From positions 487,158 through 551,157 of the forward strand of contig CP144362.1 in assembly GCA_040954445.1 (NCBI GenBank): 64,000 nt of DNA, read 5' to 3'. Within the stretch, counting starts at the first letter, position 1. Each line of letters opens with the position of its first letter. The notes beneath the pieces are model-generated. The model searched no databases. It saw nothing but the letters and a program-made list of their open reading frames with translations, and was not told the origin of the DNA. This stretch comes from Burkholderia sp. (GTDB taxonomy: Bacteria; Pseudomonadota; Gammaproteobacteria; Burkholderiales; Burkholderiaceae). The position numbers and the translations under genes were made by a program. Positions 18,260 through 27,740 of this stretch are shown here, piece by piece.

Positions 18260-19393
18260 GCGTTGTTGCATAAATCTCGTGAGAGCCGTTGACGTTTACG
18301 CGCAACGGTCGCGGGGCCAGACCCCTATCAAGTCAGATTCCAGAGTAATCTGCCTAATTTTTCCAAGAAAATACGCAAGGACGTACACAAGAAAGGTGAG
18401 CCGAAGGCACACTACCGTGTCAGGAATTGGGCGACCTATAATGCAGGCCTGATCAACCGGGGGAACGTAACAATATGGATAGATGAAGCCGTCCTTGCCA
18501 GAATACCCGATGCCATACCCGCACGTGGTCGCCCGTGTCTATACGGCGATACGCTGATTCAGGCATTACTTGGCGTGAAGACCGTCTATCGACTGACGTT
18601 GCGCGCCCTGCAAGGTTTCACCCAAAGTCTGCGCGATCTGGCCTTCCCGAGCTTGCGGGTGCCGAATTACACCACGCTCTGTCGCCGGGGAAAAACGCTT
18701 GATGTCAAACTGCCGATCCTTCGTGACAATGAACCGATCCATCTGGTTGTCGACAGCACCGGTCTGAAGGTCTATGGAGAAGGTGAATGGAAGGTGCGCC
18801 AGCACGGCTACTCGAAGCGGCGCACGTGGCGTAAAGTCCATCTCGCGCTCAACGCCAATACGGGTCAAGTGCATGCCGCGCTAATGACGCATCAGAATGT
18901 GGCTGACGGTGACGCTCTGGCCAAGTTGCTCGACCAAATTCCACGCGACAAACAGATCGATGTCATCGGCGGTGATGGTGCCTACGACACCAAGCCATGC
19001 CATGCGGCCATTGCTGCACGCAGTGCTATTCCTGCGATTCCGCCACGCCAGGGTGCCGCTCATTGGCCAGCGGATATGCCCGGTGCGGCGTGGCGTAATG
19101 GCGCGGTTGATGCAATTGCCCGTGGCGGTCGTCGAGAATGGAAGCAACACAGTGGCTACCACCGGCGATCGCTTGCCGAGAATGCGATGTATCGGTTCAA
19201 GAACCCTCACCGGCAACTTTCTCTGGGCGCTTCACATCGCCTCGCAGGCGGTCGAGGTCTCCGTTCGCGTCGGAGTCATCAACCGTATGGCGGACGAGCG
19301 AGGTCCGCCACCCGTTCGTATCGCCTGAAATTATGCCCATCGATGCCATGGCGTCCTCTCGCTCGATTTATACAACAACTTATGCAACAACGC
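18260..19393 (+). mobile_element. IS5-family insertion sequence, full size, broken transposase
   Basis: The left end is at 18260. At the right the terminal repeat is doubled (TTTATACAACAAC, then TTATGCAACAACGCT). The transposase start codon is changed from ATG to ATA at 18371, and an extra A near 19203 shifts the last 60 codons. The right-end region is read in frame into the dinG-like gene. Confidence 0.88.
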
Positions 19394-21615
19394 TGCTAGA
19401 AGCATCTTCTGAAACGCGGCACGACGAATCGTCCGCCACGTCTTCCCGGGCTGGTGCCAGCCATCCCTTTGCCACGCCGAGCCGCAAGCGGGTCAATGAA
19501 CTCGACGCAATCTTCTGCGATGGCGGCTTACTTGCCCGCATGTTCGACGGCTACCGCCCGCGGGCGTCGCAGATCGATATGGCGCACGCGGTGGCCTCCG
19601 TGATGGAGGCATCGGCGCGCAAGCGCACAGCCCACAAGCTTCAGGCTGGCGAGGCAGCACCTGCCTGCGACCAAATACGCGGCGACAACGCCGCCGAAGA
19701 AGACGGTTCCGATAATACCCTGATCGTCGAGGCCGGCACCGGCACCGGAAAGACTTACGCCTACCTCGTGCCGGCCATGCTATGGGGCGGCAAGGTGATC
19801 GTCTCGACCGGCACCAAGCATCTCCAGGACCAGCTATTCCAGCGCGACATCCCGACCGTGCGCGGCGCGCTTGCTGTGCCAGTCACAATCGCGATGCTCA
19901 AGGGCCGTTCCAACTATCTCTGCCATTACTACCTGAAGCGCACTGTCGACAATGGCCGTCTGCCGACACGGCAGGACACTGCCCATCTGCAGGAGATCGT
20001 CAGTTTCGCCAAGTTCACGCGCAGCGGTGACAAGGCCGAACTGGCCAGCGTGCCCGAGACGGCACCGGTCTGGTCGATGGTCACCTCGACGCGCGACAAC
20101 TGCCTCGGCCAAGACTGCCCGCACTACAAGGAATGCTTCGTGATGCAGGCACGCCGCGAGGCGCAGAAGGCCGACGTGGTGGTGGTGAACCACCACCTGT
20201 TCTTCGCCGATATCATGCTGCGCGATACCGGCATGGCCGAGCTGCTGCCGAGCTCGAACACCATCATTTTCGACGAGGCGCACCAGTTGCCGGAAACGGC
20301 CACGTTGTTTTTCGGCGAGACGCTGTCTACCGCGCAGATGCTCGAGCTCGCACGCGACACCGTGGTCCAGGGCCTGGCGCATGCACGAGACGCGGTCGAG
20401 TGGGTCAAGCTCGGTGCCAGGCTGGAGAGCGTGGCACGCAACGTGCGCCTCGTGTTCGCCGATGGCGGCATCGTGCGCGTCTCGTTGGCGCAGCTCGGCG
20501 AGGACCATCCGCTATTCGCCGCGCTCGGCGATGTCGATGCTGCTCTCGAGGCGCTCACCTCGGCGTTGGCCGGGCAGGCCGAGCGCGCCGAATCGCTGGG
20601 TGCCTGCCTGCGCCGCGCGCGCGAGCTGAAGGGCATCCTAGCAGGCTGGCTCACCCCCGATGCGGCGGTGGCCAGCATGACGAAAACCGTGAAGGAAGGG
20701 ACGGCGGTCGGCAAGGCAACCGAGGCAAAGCGCGACGATCCCGACGAGAAGGTGCACTGGGTAGAGGTGTTCTCGCAGACGGTGCAGCTGCACGAAACGC
20801 CTCTGTCGGTCGCGCCGATCTTCGCCAAGCAGCGAGCCGGCATGCCGCGCGCCTGGATCTTCACTTCGGCGACGCTATCAGTGCGTGGCGACTTCACCCA
20901 CTACGCCGTGCAGATGGGGTTGAGCTCCCGTCGCTCAATGACGCTGCCCAGCCCCTTCGACTACCCTGCGCAGGGCCTGCTCTATGTACCGCGCGACCTG
21001 CCGCAGCCATCCTCCCCGATGTTCACCGATGCGGTGTTCAATGCGGCACTGCCTGCCATCGAGGCTTCGGGTGGCGGTGTGTTCATGCTTTGCACCACCT
21101 TGCGAGCAGTCGCCCGGATCGCTTCCAAGCTGCGCGAGACCATCGAGGCGTGCGGCTGGAACATGCCGCTGCTAGTGCAGGGCGACGCGAGCTGCACCGA
21201 ATTGCTGGACCGCTTCCGCGCTTACGGCAATGCGATCTTGGTCGGCAGCCAGAGCTTCTGGGAAGGCGTAGACGTGCGCGGCGACGCGCTGTCGCTGGTG
21301 GTGATCGACAAGCTGCCGTTCGCGCCGCCCGACGATCCGGTGCTGGCCGCGCGGCTCGATGCGCTGACCAAGAAAGGCTTAAGCCCGTTCGCCATGCACC
21401 AGTTGCCGCAGGCGGTGATTATGCTGAAGCAAGGTGCGGGGCGCCTGATCCGCGCCGAGACCGACCGCGGCGTGCTGATGATCTGCGATACGCGGCTGGT
21501 CGACAAGTCTTATGGCCGGCTCATCTGGCAAAGTCTACCGCCCTTCAGGCGCACCCGAGAGATCGAGGTGGTGCGCGAGTTCTTCGAGGAAGGTGGATGC
21601 GGAATTCATGCCTGA
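19333..21615 (+). CDS. dinG: DinG/YoaA-family ATP-dependent DNA helicase with IS-derived N-terminus
   Basis: XPD/DinG-type 5'-3' helicase acting on forked or R-loop DNA. Walker A VEAGTGTGKTYAYL lies near residue 135 and the DEAH box (FDEAHQLPE) near 315. Four iron-sulfur-cluster cysteines are visible: one in NYLCHYYLK and three in DNCLGQDCPHYKECF. Helicase motif VI is QGAGRLIRAETDRG, and the C-terminal SQSFWEGVD motif is present. The native start seems lost: the IS right end ends at 19393 and the frame continues from it without interruption. The nearest ATG in frame (19333) is inside the IS, so the first 20 or so residues would be IS-encoded. Native sequence resumes about ETRHDESSATSS. The rest is uninterrupted, ending FFEEGGCGIHA. 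Helicase identity is certain; the DinG versus YoaA label is less so. Confidence 0.88.
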   Translation: MPIDAMASSRSIYTTTYATTLLEASSETRHDESSATSSRAGASHPFATPSRKRVNELDAIFCDGGLLARMFDGYRPRASQIDMAHAVASVMEASARKRTAHKLQAGEAAPACDQIRGDNAAEEDGSDNTLIVEAGTGTGKTYAYLVPAMLWGGKVIVSTGTKHLQDQLFQRDIPTVRGALAVPVTIAMLKGRSNYLCHYYLKRTVDNGRLPTRQDTAHLQEIVSFAKFTRSGDKAELASVPETAPVWSMVTSTRDNCLGQDCPHYKECFVMQARREAQKADVVVVNHHLFFADIMLRDTGMAELLPSSNTIIFDEAHQLPETATLFFGETLSTAQMLELARDTVVQGLAHARDAVEWVKLGARLESVARNVRLVFADGGIVRVSLAQLGEDHPLFAALGDVDAALEALTSALAGQAERAESLGACLRRARELKGILAGWLTPDAAVASMTKTVKEGTAVGKATEAKRDDPDEKVHWVEVFSQTVQLHETPLSVAPIFAKQRAGMPRAWIFTSATLSVRGDFTHYAVQMGLSSRRSMTLPSPFDYPAQGLLYVPRDLPQPSSPMFTDAVFNAALPAIEASGGGVFMLCTTLRAVARIASKLRETIEACGWNMPLLVQGDASCTELLDRFRAYGNAILVGSQSFWEGVDVRGDALSLVVIDKLPFAPPDDPVLAARLDALTKKGLSPFAMHQLPQAVIMLKQGAGRLIRAETDRGVLMICDTRLVDKSYGRLIWQSLPPFRRTREIEVVREFFEEGGCGIHA

Positions 21616-21639
21616 ACGCGCTTCGGCAGGGCCGGGCCC

Positions 21640-21957
21640 ATTCCCAAGTGACACACAACAAAGTCACACCGCCGCCGAGGCCGGATAATCTCCCGGTCAG
21701 GGCCATGGGAAACATGATTGTATGACGGGAAAGCCTTTGAGCGAAAACGAACGGTTGTACATCGAGAAATGCATGGACAAGGGGCTACACAAGCCGACAT
21801 CACCAGAGAATTGTAAGTGTCGCCCCGCACCCTCAGCCGTGAGGTACGCAGGAATACTGACCCCGAGTTCCAAGGCCTGTACTCGTTTAGACGTTCCGCT
21901 ACCCTGACCCAACATCAGCGAGGTCAGCGGGCCTCGTCAGCTAAAGCTTTTCGCTAG
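21640..21957 (+). pseudogene. IS30-family element, 5' part with degraded transposase
   Basis: An IS30-type left end (AAGTGACACACAACAAAG) precedes a frame starting MTGKPLSENERLYIEKCMDK. After a frameshift it continues SPRTLSREVRRNTDPEFQGL, the helix-turn-helix region. Truncated after about 75 codons. Confidence 0.65.
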
Positions 21958-21971
21958 ATTAAGCCTTGTTG

Positions 21972-22255
21972 GGCGTTGTTGCATAAATCGAGCGAGATCC
22001 GTTGACGTTTACGCGCAACGGTCGCTGGGCCAGCCTCCTATCAAGTCAGATTCCAGAGTAACTGCCTAATTTTTGCCAAGAAAATGCGCAAGGACATACA
22101 CAAGAAAGGTGAGCCGAAGGCACGCTACCGTGTCAGGAATTGGGCGGCCTATAATGAAGGCCTGATCAACCGGGGGAACGGAACATAACAATATGGATAG
22201 ATGAAGCCGTCCTTGCCAGAATATCCGATGCCATACCCACACGTGGTCGCCCGTG
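21972..22255 (+). mobile_element. IS5-family left-end fragment (284 bp)
   Basis: Left end and about 55 transposase codons with a seven-base insertion near 22183. It breaks off at CGCCCGTGT, where GGCGTTGTTG and then a full IS follow. Confidence 0.85.
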
Positions 22256-22267
22256 TCGGCGTTGTTG

Positions 22268-23390
22268 GGCGTTGTTGCATAAATCGAGCGAGATCCGTTG
22301 ACGTTTACGCGCAACGGTCGCGGGGCCAGCCTCCTATCAAGTCAGATTCCAGAGTAACTGCCTAATTTTTGCCAAGAAAATGCGCAAGGACATACACAAG
22401 AAAGGTGAGCCGAAGGCACGCTACCGTGTCAGGAATTGGGCAGCCTATAATGAAGGCCTGATCAGCCGGGGGAACGTAACAATATGGATAGATGAAGCCG
22501 TCCTTGCCAGAATGCCCGATGCCATACCCACACGTGGTCGCCCGTGTGTATACGGCGATACGCTGATTCAGGCATTACTTGGCGTGAAGACCGTCTATCG
22601 ACTCACCTTGCGCGCCCTGCAAGGTTTCACCCAAAGTCTGCGCGATTTGGCCTTCCCGAGCTTGCCGGTGCCGAATTACACCACGCTCTGTCGCCGGGCA
22701 AAAACGCTTGATGTCGAACTGCCGATCCTTCGTGACAATGAACCGATCCATCTGGTTGTCGACAGCACCGGTCTGAAGGTCTATGGAGAAGGTGAATGGA
22801 AGGTGCGCCAGCACGGCTACTCGAAGCGGCGCACGTGGCGTAAAGTCCATCTCGCGCTCAACGCGAATACAGGTCAAGTGCATGCAGCGCTAATGACGAA
22901 TCAGAATGTGGCTGACGGTGACGCTCTGGCCAAGTTGCTCGACCAGATTCCACGCGAAGAACAAATCGATGTCATCGTCGGTGACGGTGCCTACGACACC
23001 AAGCCATGCCATGCGGCCATTGCTGCACGCAGTGCTATTCCTTCGATTCCGCCACGCGAGGGTGCCGCTCATTGGCCAGCGGATATGCCCGGTGCGGCGT
23101 GGCGTAATGGCGCGGTTGATGCAATTGCCCGTGACGGTCGTCGAGAATGGAAGCAACACAGTGGCTACCACCGGCGATCGCTTGCCGAGAATGCGATGTA
23201 TCGGTTCAAGACCCTCACCGGCCACTGTCTCTGGGCGCGTCACATCGCCGCGCAAGCGACCGAGGTCTCCGTTCGCGTCGGCGTCATCAACCGCATGGCG
23301 GACCTCGCTCGTCCGCAATCCGTTCGTATCGCCTGAATTATGCCCGTCCGATGCCATTGCGTCCTCGCGCTCGATTTATGCAACAACGCC
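22268..23390 (+). mobile_element. IS5-family (IS903-group type) insertion sequence, intact copy
   Basis: 1123 bp with both terminal repeats and an uninterrupted transposase; a good reference copy. It is preceded by GGCGTTGTTG, which suggests insertion into the terminal repeat of another copy, and is followed directly by two partial tandem copies. Confidence 0.95.
22380..23336 (+). CDS. IS5-family DDE transposase, intact
   Basis: Cut-and-paste transposase of 318 aa. Catalytic residues are Asp128 ([12 protein letters not shown]), Asp202 ([11 protein letters not shown]) and Glu270 within [15 protein letters not shown], which fits the Y-2-R-3-E-6-K signature of the IS4/IS5 groups. The D-D and D-E spacings (74 and 68 residues) are close to those of the IS903 transposase. 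The N-terminal 100 residues are expected to bind the terminal repeats. Near-identical full-length frames lie at 26574-27530 and 53207-54163, and a more divergent one at 46027-46986. This copy is probably active and may supply transposase to the many defective elements. The Gly-to-Val change beside Asp202 is shared with the 53207 copy. Confidence 0.95.
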   Translation: MRKDIHKKGEPKARYRVRNWAAYNEGLISRGNVTIWIDEAVLARMPDAIPTRGRPCVYGDTLIQALLGVKTVYRLTLRALQGFTQSLRDLAFPSLPVPNYTTLCRRAKTLDVELPILRDNEPIHLVVDSTGLKVYGEGEWKVRQHGYSKRRTWRKVHLALNANTGQVHAALMTNQNVADGDALAKLLDQIPREEQIDVIVGDGAYDTKPCHAAIAARSAIPSIPPREGAAHWPADMPGAAWRNGAVDAIARDGRREWKQHSGYHRRSLAENAMYRFKTLTGHCLWARHIAAQATEVSVRVGVINRMADLARPQSVRIA

Positions 23391-24000
23391 GGTCTATGGA
23401 GAAGGTGAATGGAAGGAGGTGCGCCAGCACGCCTACTCGCAGCGGCGCAGGTGGCGTAAAGTCCATCTCGCGCTCAACGCGAATATGGGTCAAGTGCATG
23501 CCGCGCTAATGACGAATCAGAATGTGGCTGACGGTGACGCTCTGGCCAAGTTGCTCGACCAGATTCCACGCGAAGAACAAATCGATGTCATCGGCGGTGA
23601 TGGTGCCTACGACACAAAGCCATGCCATGCGGCCATTGCTGCACGCAGTGCTATTCCTTCGATTCCGCCACGCGAGGGTGCCGTTCATTGGCCAGCGGAT
23701 ATGCCCGGTGCGGCGTGGCGTAATGGCGCGGTTGATGCAATTGCCCCTGACGGTCGTCGAGAATGGAAGCAACACAGTGGCTACCACCGGCGATCGCTTG
23801 CCGAGAATTATCGGTTCAAGACCCTCACCGGCAACTGTCTCTGGGCGCGTCACATCGCCTCGCAGGCGACCGAGGTCTCCGTTCGCGTCGGCGTCATCAA
23901 CCGTATGGCGGACCTCGCTCGTCCGCAATCCGTTCGTATCGCCTGAATTATGCCCGTCCGATGCCATTGCGTCCTCGCGCTCGATTTATGCAACAACGCC
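23391..24000 (+). repeat. 610-bp tandem unit 1: 3' part of the IS5-family element
   Basis: Begins GGTCTATGGAGAAGG (transposase codon ~132) and ends with the IS right repeat. It differs from the intact IS by a three-base addition (TGGAAGGAGGTG) and a six-base loss (GAGAATTATCGG). Repeated at 24001. Confidence 0.9.
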
Positions 24001-24609
24001 GGTCTATGGAGAAGGTGAATGGAAGGAGGTGCGCCAGCACGCCTACTCGCAGCGGCGCAGGTGGCGTAAAGTCCATCTCGCGCTCAACGCGAATATGGGT
24101 CAAGTGCATGCCGCGCTAATGACGAATCAGAATGTGGCTGACGGTGACGCTCTGGCCAAGTTGCTCGACCAGATTCCACGCGAAGAACAAATCGATGTCA
24201 TCGGCGGTGATGGTGCCTACGACACAAAGCCATGCCATGCGGCCATTGCTGCACGCAGTGCTATTCCTTCGATTCCGCCACGCGAGGGTGCCGTTCATTG
24301 GCCAGCGGATATGCCCGGTGCGGCGTGGCGTAATGGCGCGGTTGATGCAATTGCCCCTGACGGTCGTCGAGAATGGAAGCAACACAGTGGCTACCACCGG
24401 CGATCGCTTGCCGAGAATTATCGGTTCAAGACCCTCACCGGCAACTGTCTCTGGGCGCGTCACATCGCCTCGCAGGCGACCGAGGTCTCCGTTCGCGTCG
24501 GCGTCATCAACCGTATGGCGGACCTCGCTCGTCCGCAATCCGTTCGTATCGCCTGAAATTATCCCGTCGATGCTATTGCGTCCTCACACTCGATTTATGC
24601 AACAACGCC
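24001..24609 (+). repeat. 610-bp tandem unit 2
   Basis: Matches unit 1 in the encoded protein, including the same small insertion and deletion, and differs only in the last 60 bases (GCCTGAAATTATCCCGTCG). A further 47-base right-end piece follows to 24656. Bases 24657-24734 hold nothing recognisable. Confidence 0.9.
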
Positions 24610-24734
24610 TCCGTCGATGCTCTTGCGTCTTCACGCTCGATTTATACAACAACGTTGGCCTGGGCGATGGCATGACTTTGTTGCGTTTTACTTGGGTAAT
24701 GGACCTCTCAGACTCCAGTGTAGATATTTATTTA

Positions 24735-24842
24735 TCAGAAATTCGTGATCTTGAAATTAGAAATTTGTTTCTCATGTGAGAGGCATGGAAAATGAGACAT
24801 GAGGGACGATTTTCAAATTTCAAGATCACGAATTGTGGATAA
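24735..24842. repeat. IS630-derived mini-element (decayed)
   Basis: TTATCAGAAATTCGTGATC faces GATCACGAATTGTGGATAA. The centre has the TCATGTGA...ATGAGACATGAGG block taken from the 5' leader of the IS630 element. About 108 bp; compare the better copy at 33484. Confidence 0.7.
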
Positions 24843-24916
24843 ATCATGCGTTTTACCTCAAATCTGTGTCTAGAAAAACCGGAGCCGCCGAATCCAAGCT
24901 CCCATTGCCTGCCAAC

Positions 24917-25372
24917 ATGAATCATCTAACCAAAATCCTGCCACTGGAGAATGTCTTCGTCGACCTCGACGTCACCAGCAAGAAACGCGTGTTCGAAGAA
25001 GCTGGCCTAATTTTCGAGAATCAGAACGGCATCTCGCGGAGCATCGTCACCGACAACCTGTTCGCGCGCGAGCATCTCGGCTCGACAGGTCTCGGCGCAG
25101 GTGTCGCCATTCCGCATGGCCGCATCAAGGGCCTCAAGCATCCGCTAGCCAGCTTCGTCCGCCTCGCTGAGGCGATCCCCTTCGAAGCCCCGGACTGCCA
25201 GCCCGTCTCGCTGCTTATTTTCTTACTGGTACCTGAACAGGCTACCCAGCAGCACCTCGAAATCCTGTCCGAAATCGCGCAACTGCTGTCCGATCCAGAC
25301 GCACGCGAACACCTGCATACCGAACTGGATCGCCACGAGTTGCATCGGCTCCTCACTCAATGGCAACCTTGA
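24917..25372 (+). CDS. ptsN: PTS IIA-like nitrogen-regulatory protein
   Basis: EIIA-Ntr (151 aa), the terminal phosphoacceptor of the regulatory PTS (PtsP-NPr-PtsN), which adjusts nitrogen, potassium and storage metabolism by protein contacts. The PTS EIIA type-2 fold is evident: LENVFVDLDVTSKKRVFEEA at the start, active-site His in GAGVAIPHGRIKGL, and LLIFLLVPEQATQQHLEILS. In Burkholderiaceae the gene is normally followed by hprK and rapZ. Here rapZ lies inverted just downstream beyond a 77-bp IS-derived mini-element, and hprK lies 17 kb away. The start at 24917 is the family start; a decayed IS630 mini-element ends 75 bases upstream, so the native promoter is probably shortened. The frame is intact. 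Confidence 0.93.
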   Translation: MNHLTKILPLENVFVDLDVTSKKRVFEEAGLIFENQNGISRSIVTDNLFAREHLGSTGLGAGVAIPHGRIKGLKHPLASFVRLAEAIPFEAPDCQPVSLLIFLLVPEQATQQHLEILSEIAQLLSDPDAREHLHTELDRHELHRLLTQWQP

Positions 25373-25464
25373 GCTAATTCGAGCGGAAGCTGCTCCATGA
25401 CGGGCGGAGGTGCCACCTCGCCCCACACAGCCGGGCCCGGTGCCGCGGTGCTGCCGCCTAGCAT

Positions 25465-25541
25465 GGCGTTGTTGCATAAATCGAGCGAGAGCCGTTGCGC
25501 GTAAACGTCAATGGCTCTCGCTCGATTTATGCAACAACGCC
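25465..25541. repeat. 77-bp left-end/left-end mini-element
   Basis: Two IS left ends face each other: GGCGTTGTTGCATAAATC..GAGAGCCGTTG, then CGCGTAAACGTCAATGG..CTCTCGC and the inverted terminal repeat. It would fold into a hairpin. No 9-base target repeat is seen. Confidence 0.8.
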
Positions 25542-25558
25542 AAGATTACCCTAATTTC

Positions 25559-26452
25559 TTAGCTGAAGAGTCGCGATGACGCTTCGGCATCCACCGGTGC
25601 GTCACGATGCCTCACAATCACGTTCGCATGTTGCGATAGACGCGCGGCGAGCGTCTCCGCAATGAATACCGAGCGATGCTGGCCTCCCGTACAGCCAATC
25701 GCCACCGTCAAATAGCTGCAGTTGTCGTCGCGGAAATGCGGCAGCCATTTGACGAGGAATCTTTCGATGTCGTCGATCATCTGGTGGACGATCGGCAGCG
25801 CATCGAAGAAAGCGATGACAGGCTGGTCAAGCCCGGTCAGCGGTCGCAGCTCGCTGTCGTAATACGGATTCGGCAGCGCACGCACGTCGAACATGAAGTC
25901 AGCGTCGAGCGGCACGCCGCGCTTGAAACCGAAGGATTCGAACATCAGCAGCAGGTCGTCGTTCTGCTGCTCGATGAAGCGTTTTACCCAAGTGCGCAGC
26001 ACGTTGGCGCGTAGGTTGCTGGTGTCGATCTCCTGGCCGAAGCCGGCCAGCGGCGCGACCAGCTCGCGTTCGCGCTCGATCGCTTCCTCCAGCGAGGACA
26101 GCAGGCCGATATCGGCGTCATAGGAAGGCGAGCCCGACAGAGGGTGGCGACGACGAGTTTCAGAAAAGCGCTGGATCAGCGCCTGGGTGCTGGCATTGAA
26201 GAAGAGTACGCGCACGCCGTGATGCTGCGACAGCTCGCGGATCAGGCCGGGTATCTGGTCGAGCGAACCGCTCGTGCGCGCGTCGATTGCCACCGCCAGG
26301 CGGTGCTGGCCTTCGTCGGCGATATAGCGGACGAGTTCGGGCAGCACGCGCGGCGGGAGATTGTCGACGCAGTAATAGCCAGAGTCCTCGAGCGCGTTGA
26401 GCGCGACCGACTTTCCGGAGCCAGAGATGCCGGTGATGAGGATGATGCGCAT
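25559..26452 (-). CDS. rapZ: RNase adapter protein RapZ
   Basis: P-loop protein of 297 aa (formerly YvcJ/YhbJ). In E. coli it senses glucosamine-6-phosphate and directs RNase E to GlmZ sRNA; in Betaproteobacteria the target is less clear. The Walker A motif [16 protein letters not shown] lies at the N-terminus, Walker B-like [10 protein letters not shown] follows, and the C-terminal domain carries the conserved [17 protein letters not shown]. The start at 26452 ([11 protein letters not shown]) follows the family; an ATG nine codons upstream is also in frame. It is expected after hprK in the ptsN cluster, but here it is inverted relative to ptsN and has an IS 67 bases upstream. The frame is intact. 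Confidence 0.94.
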   Translation of the reverse strand: MRIILITGISGSGKSVALNALEDSGYYCVDNLPPRVLPELVRYIADEGQHRLAVAIDARTSGSLDQIPGLIRELSQHHGVRVLFFNASTQALIQRFSETRRRHPLSGSPSYDADIGLLSSLEEAIERERELVAPLAGFGQEIDTSNLRANVLRTWVKRFIEQQNDDLLLMFESFGFKRGVPLDADFMFDVRALPNPYYDSELRPLTGLDQPVIAFFDALPIVHQMIDDIERFLVKWLPHFRDDNCSYLTVAIGCTGGQHRSVFIAETLAARLSQHANVIVRHRDAPVDAEASSRLFS

Positions 26453-26519
26453 GGGAGGATTAGAATCCAGGCGGTTCATCATATCACCAGCTTCTTCTCG
26501 CCCTTGTATGGCGTTGTGA

Positions 26520-27642
26520 GGCGTTGTTGCATAAATCGAGCGCGAGGACGCAATGGCATCGGACGGGCATAATTCAGGCGATACGAACGGATTGCGGACG
26601 AGCGAGGTCCGCCATGCGGTTGATGACGCCGACGCGAACGGAGACCTCGGTCGCTTGCGCGGCGATGTGACGCGCCCAGAGACAGTGGCCGGTGAGGGTC
26701 TTGAACCGATACATCGCATTCTCGGCAAGCGATCGCCGGTGGTAGCCACTGTGTTGCTTCCATTCTCGACGACCGTCACGGGCAATTGCATCAACCGCGC
26801 CATTACGCCACGCCGCACCGGGCATATCCGCTGGCCAATGAGCGGCACCCTCGCGTGGCGGAATCGAAGGAATAGCACTGCGTGCAGCAATGGCCGCATG
26901 GCATGGCTTGGTGTCGTAGGCACCGTCACCGCCGATGACATCGATTTGTTCTTCGCGTGGAATCTGGTCGAGCAACTTGGCCAGAGCGTCACCGTCAGCC
27001 ACATTCTGATTCGTCATTAGCGCGGCATGCACTTGACCTATATTCGCGTTGAGCGCGAGATGGACTTTACGCCACGTGCGCCGCTTCGAGTAGCCGTGCT
27101 GGCGCACCTTCCATTCACCTTCTCCATAGACCTTCAGACCGGTGCTGTCGACAACCAGATGGATCGGTTCATTGTCACGAAGGATCGGCAGTTCGACATC
27201 AAGCGTTTTTGCCCGGCGACAGAGCGTGGTGTAATTCGGCACCGGCAAGCTCGGGAAGGCCAAATCGCGCAGACTTTGGGTGAAACCTTGCAGGGCGCGC
27301 AAGGTCAGTCGATAGACGGTCTTCACGCCAAGTAATGCCTGAATCAGCGTATCGCCGTATACACACGGGCGACCACGTGTGGGTATGGCATCGGGCATTC
27401 TGGCAAGGACGGCTTCATCTATCCATATTGTTACGTTCCCCCGGCTGATCAGGCCTTCATTATAGGCTGCCCAATTCCTGACACGGTAGCGTGCCTTCGG
27501 CTCACCTTTCTTGTGTATGTCCTTGCGCATTTTCTTGGCAAAAATTAGGCAGTTACTCTGGAATCTGACTTGATAGGAGGCTAGCCCCGCGACCGTTGCG
27601 CGTAAACGTCAACGGATCTCGCTCGATTTATGCAACAACGCC
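26520..27642 (-). mobile_element. IS5-family insertion sequence, intact copy
   Basis: 1123 bp with both ends and an intact transposase. The flanks share CGTTGTGA (26512-26519 and 27643-27650), an eight-base target repeat. The target was itself the terminal repeat of an older copy (GGCGTTGTGACATAAATC). Confidence 0.95.
26574..27530 (-). CDS. IS5-family DDE transposase, intact
   Basis: 318 aa, differing from the 22380 copy at only a few positions (IGQVH instead of TGQVH, GGDG instead of VGDG). All catalytic residues and the YREK signature are present. Probably active. Confidence 0.95.
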   Translation of the reverse strand: MRKDIHKKGEPKARYRVRNWAAYNEGLISRGNVTIWIDEAVLARMPDAIPTRGRPCVYGDTLIQALLGVKTVYRLTLRALQGFTQSLRDLAFPSLPVPNYTTLCRRAKTLDVELPILRDNEPIHLVVDSTGLKVYGEGEWKVRQHGYSKRRTWRKVHLALNANIGQVHAALMTNQNVADGDALAKLLDQIPREEQIDVIGGDGAYDTKPCHAAIAARSAIPSIPPREGAAHWPADMPGAAWRNGAVDAIARDGRREWKQHSGYHRRSLAENAMYRFKTLTGHCLWARHIAAQATEVSVRVGVINRMADLARPQSVRIA

Positions 27643-27740
27643 CGTTGTGACATAAATCGAGCGTGAGGACGCAATGGCACCGACGGACATATTGATCCGC
27701 AATGCTTGATCAATAATTTCAGGCGATACGAACGGATCAA
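27643..27740. repeat. Remnant of a right-end/right-end mini-element
   Basis: Continues the interrupted terminal repeat (CATAAATCGAGCGTGAGGAC) and contains the IS630 scar at about 27693-27715 and the ATTTCAGGCGATACGAACGG part. It is cut off by the IS630 remnant. This is the older element into which the IS at 26520 inserted. Confidence 0.65.

Noticed and set aside
22906..24556. Long open frames of about 345 codons in alternative frames across the IS cluster
   Set aside because: They are read-through of the IS in a non-coding frame, made long by tandem duplication. The real transposase frame explains the sequence.
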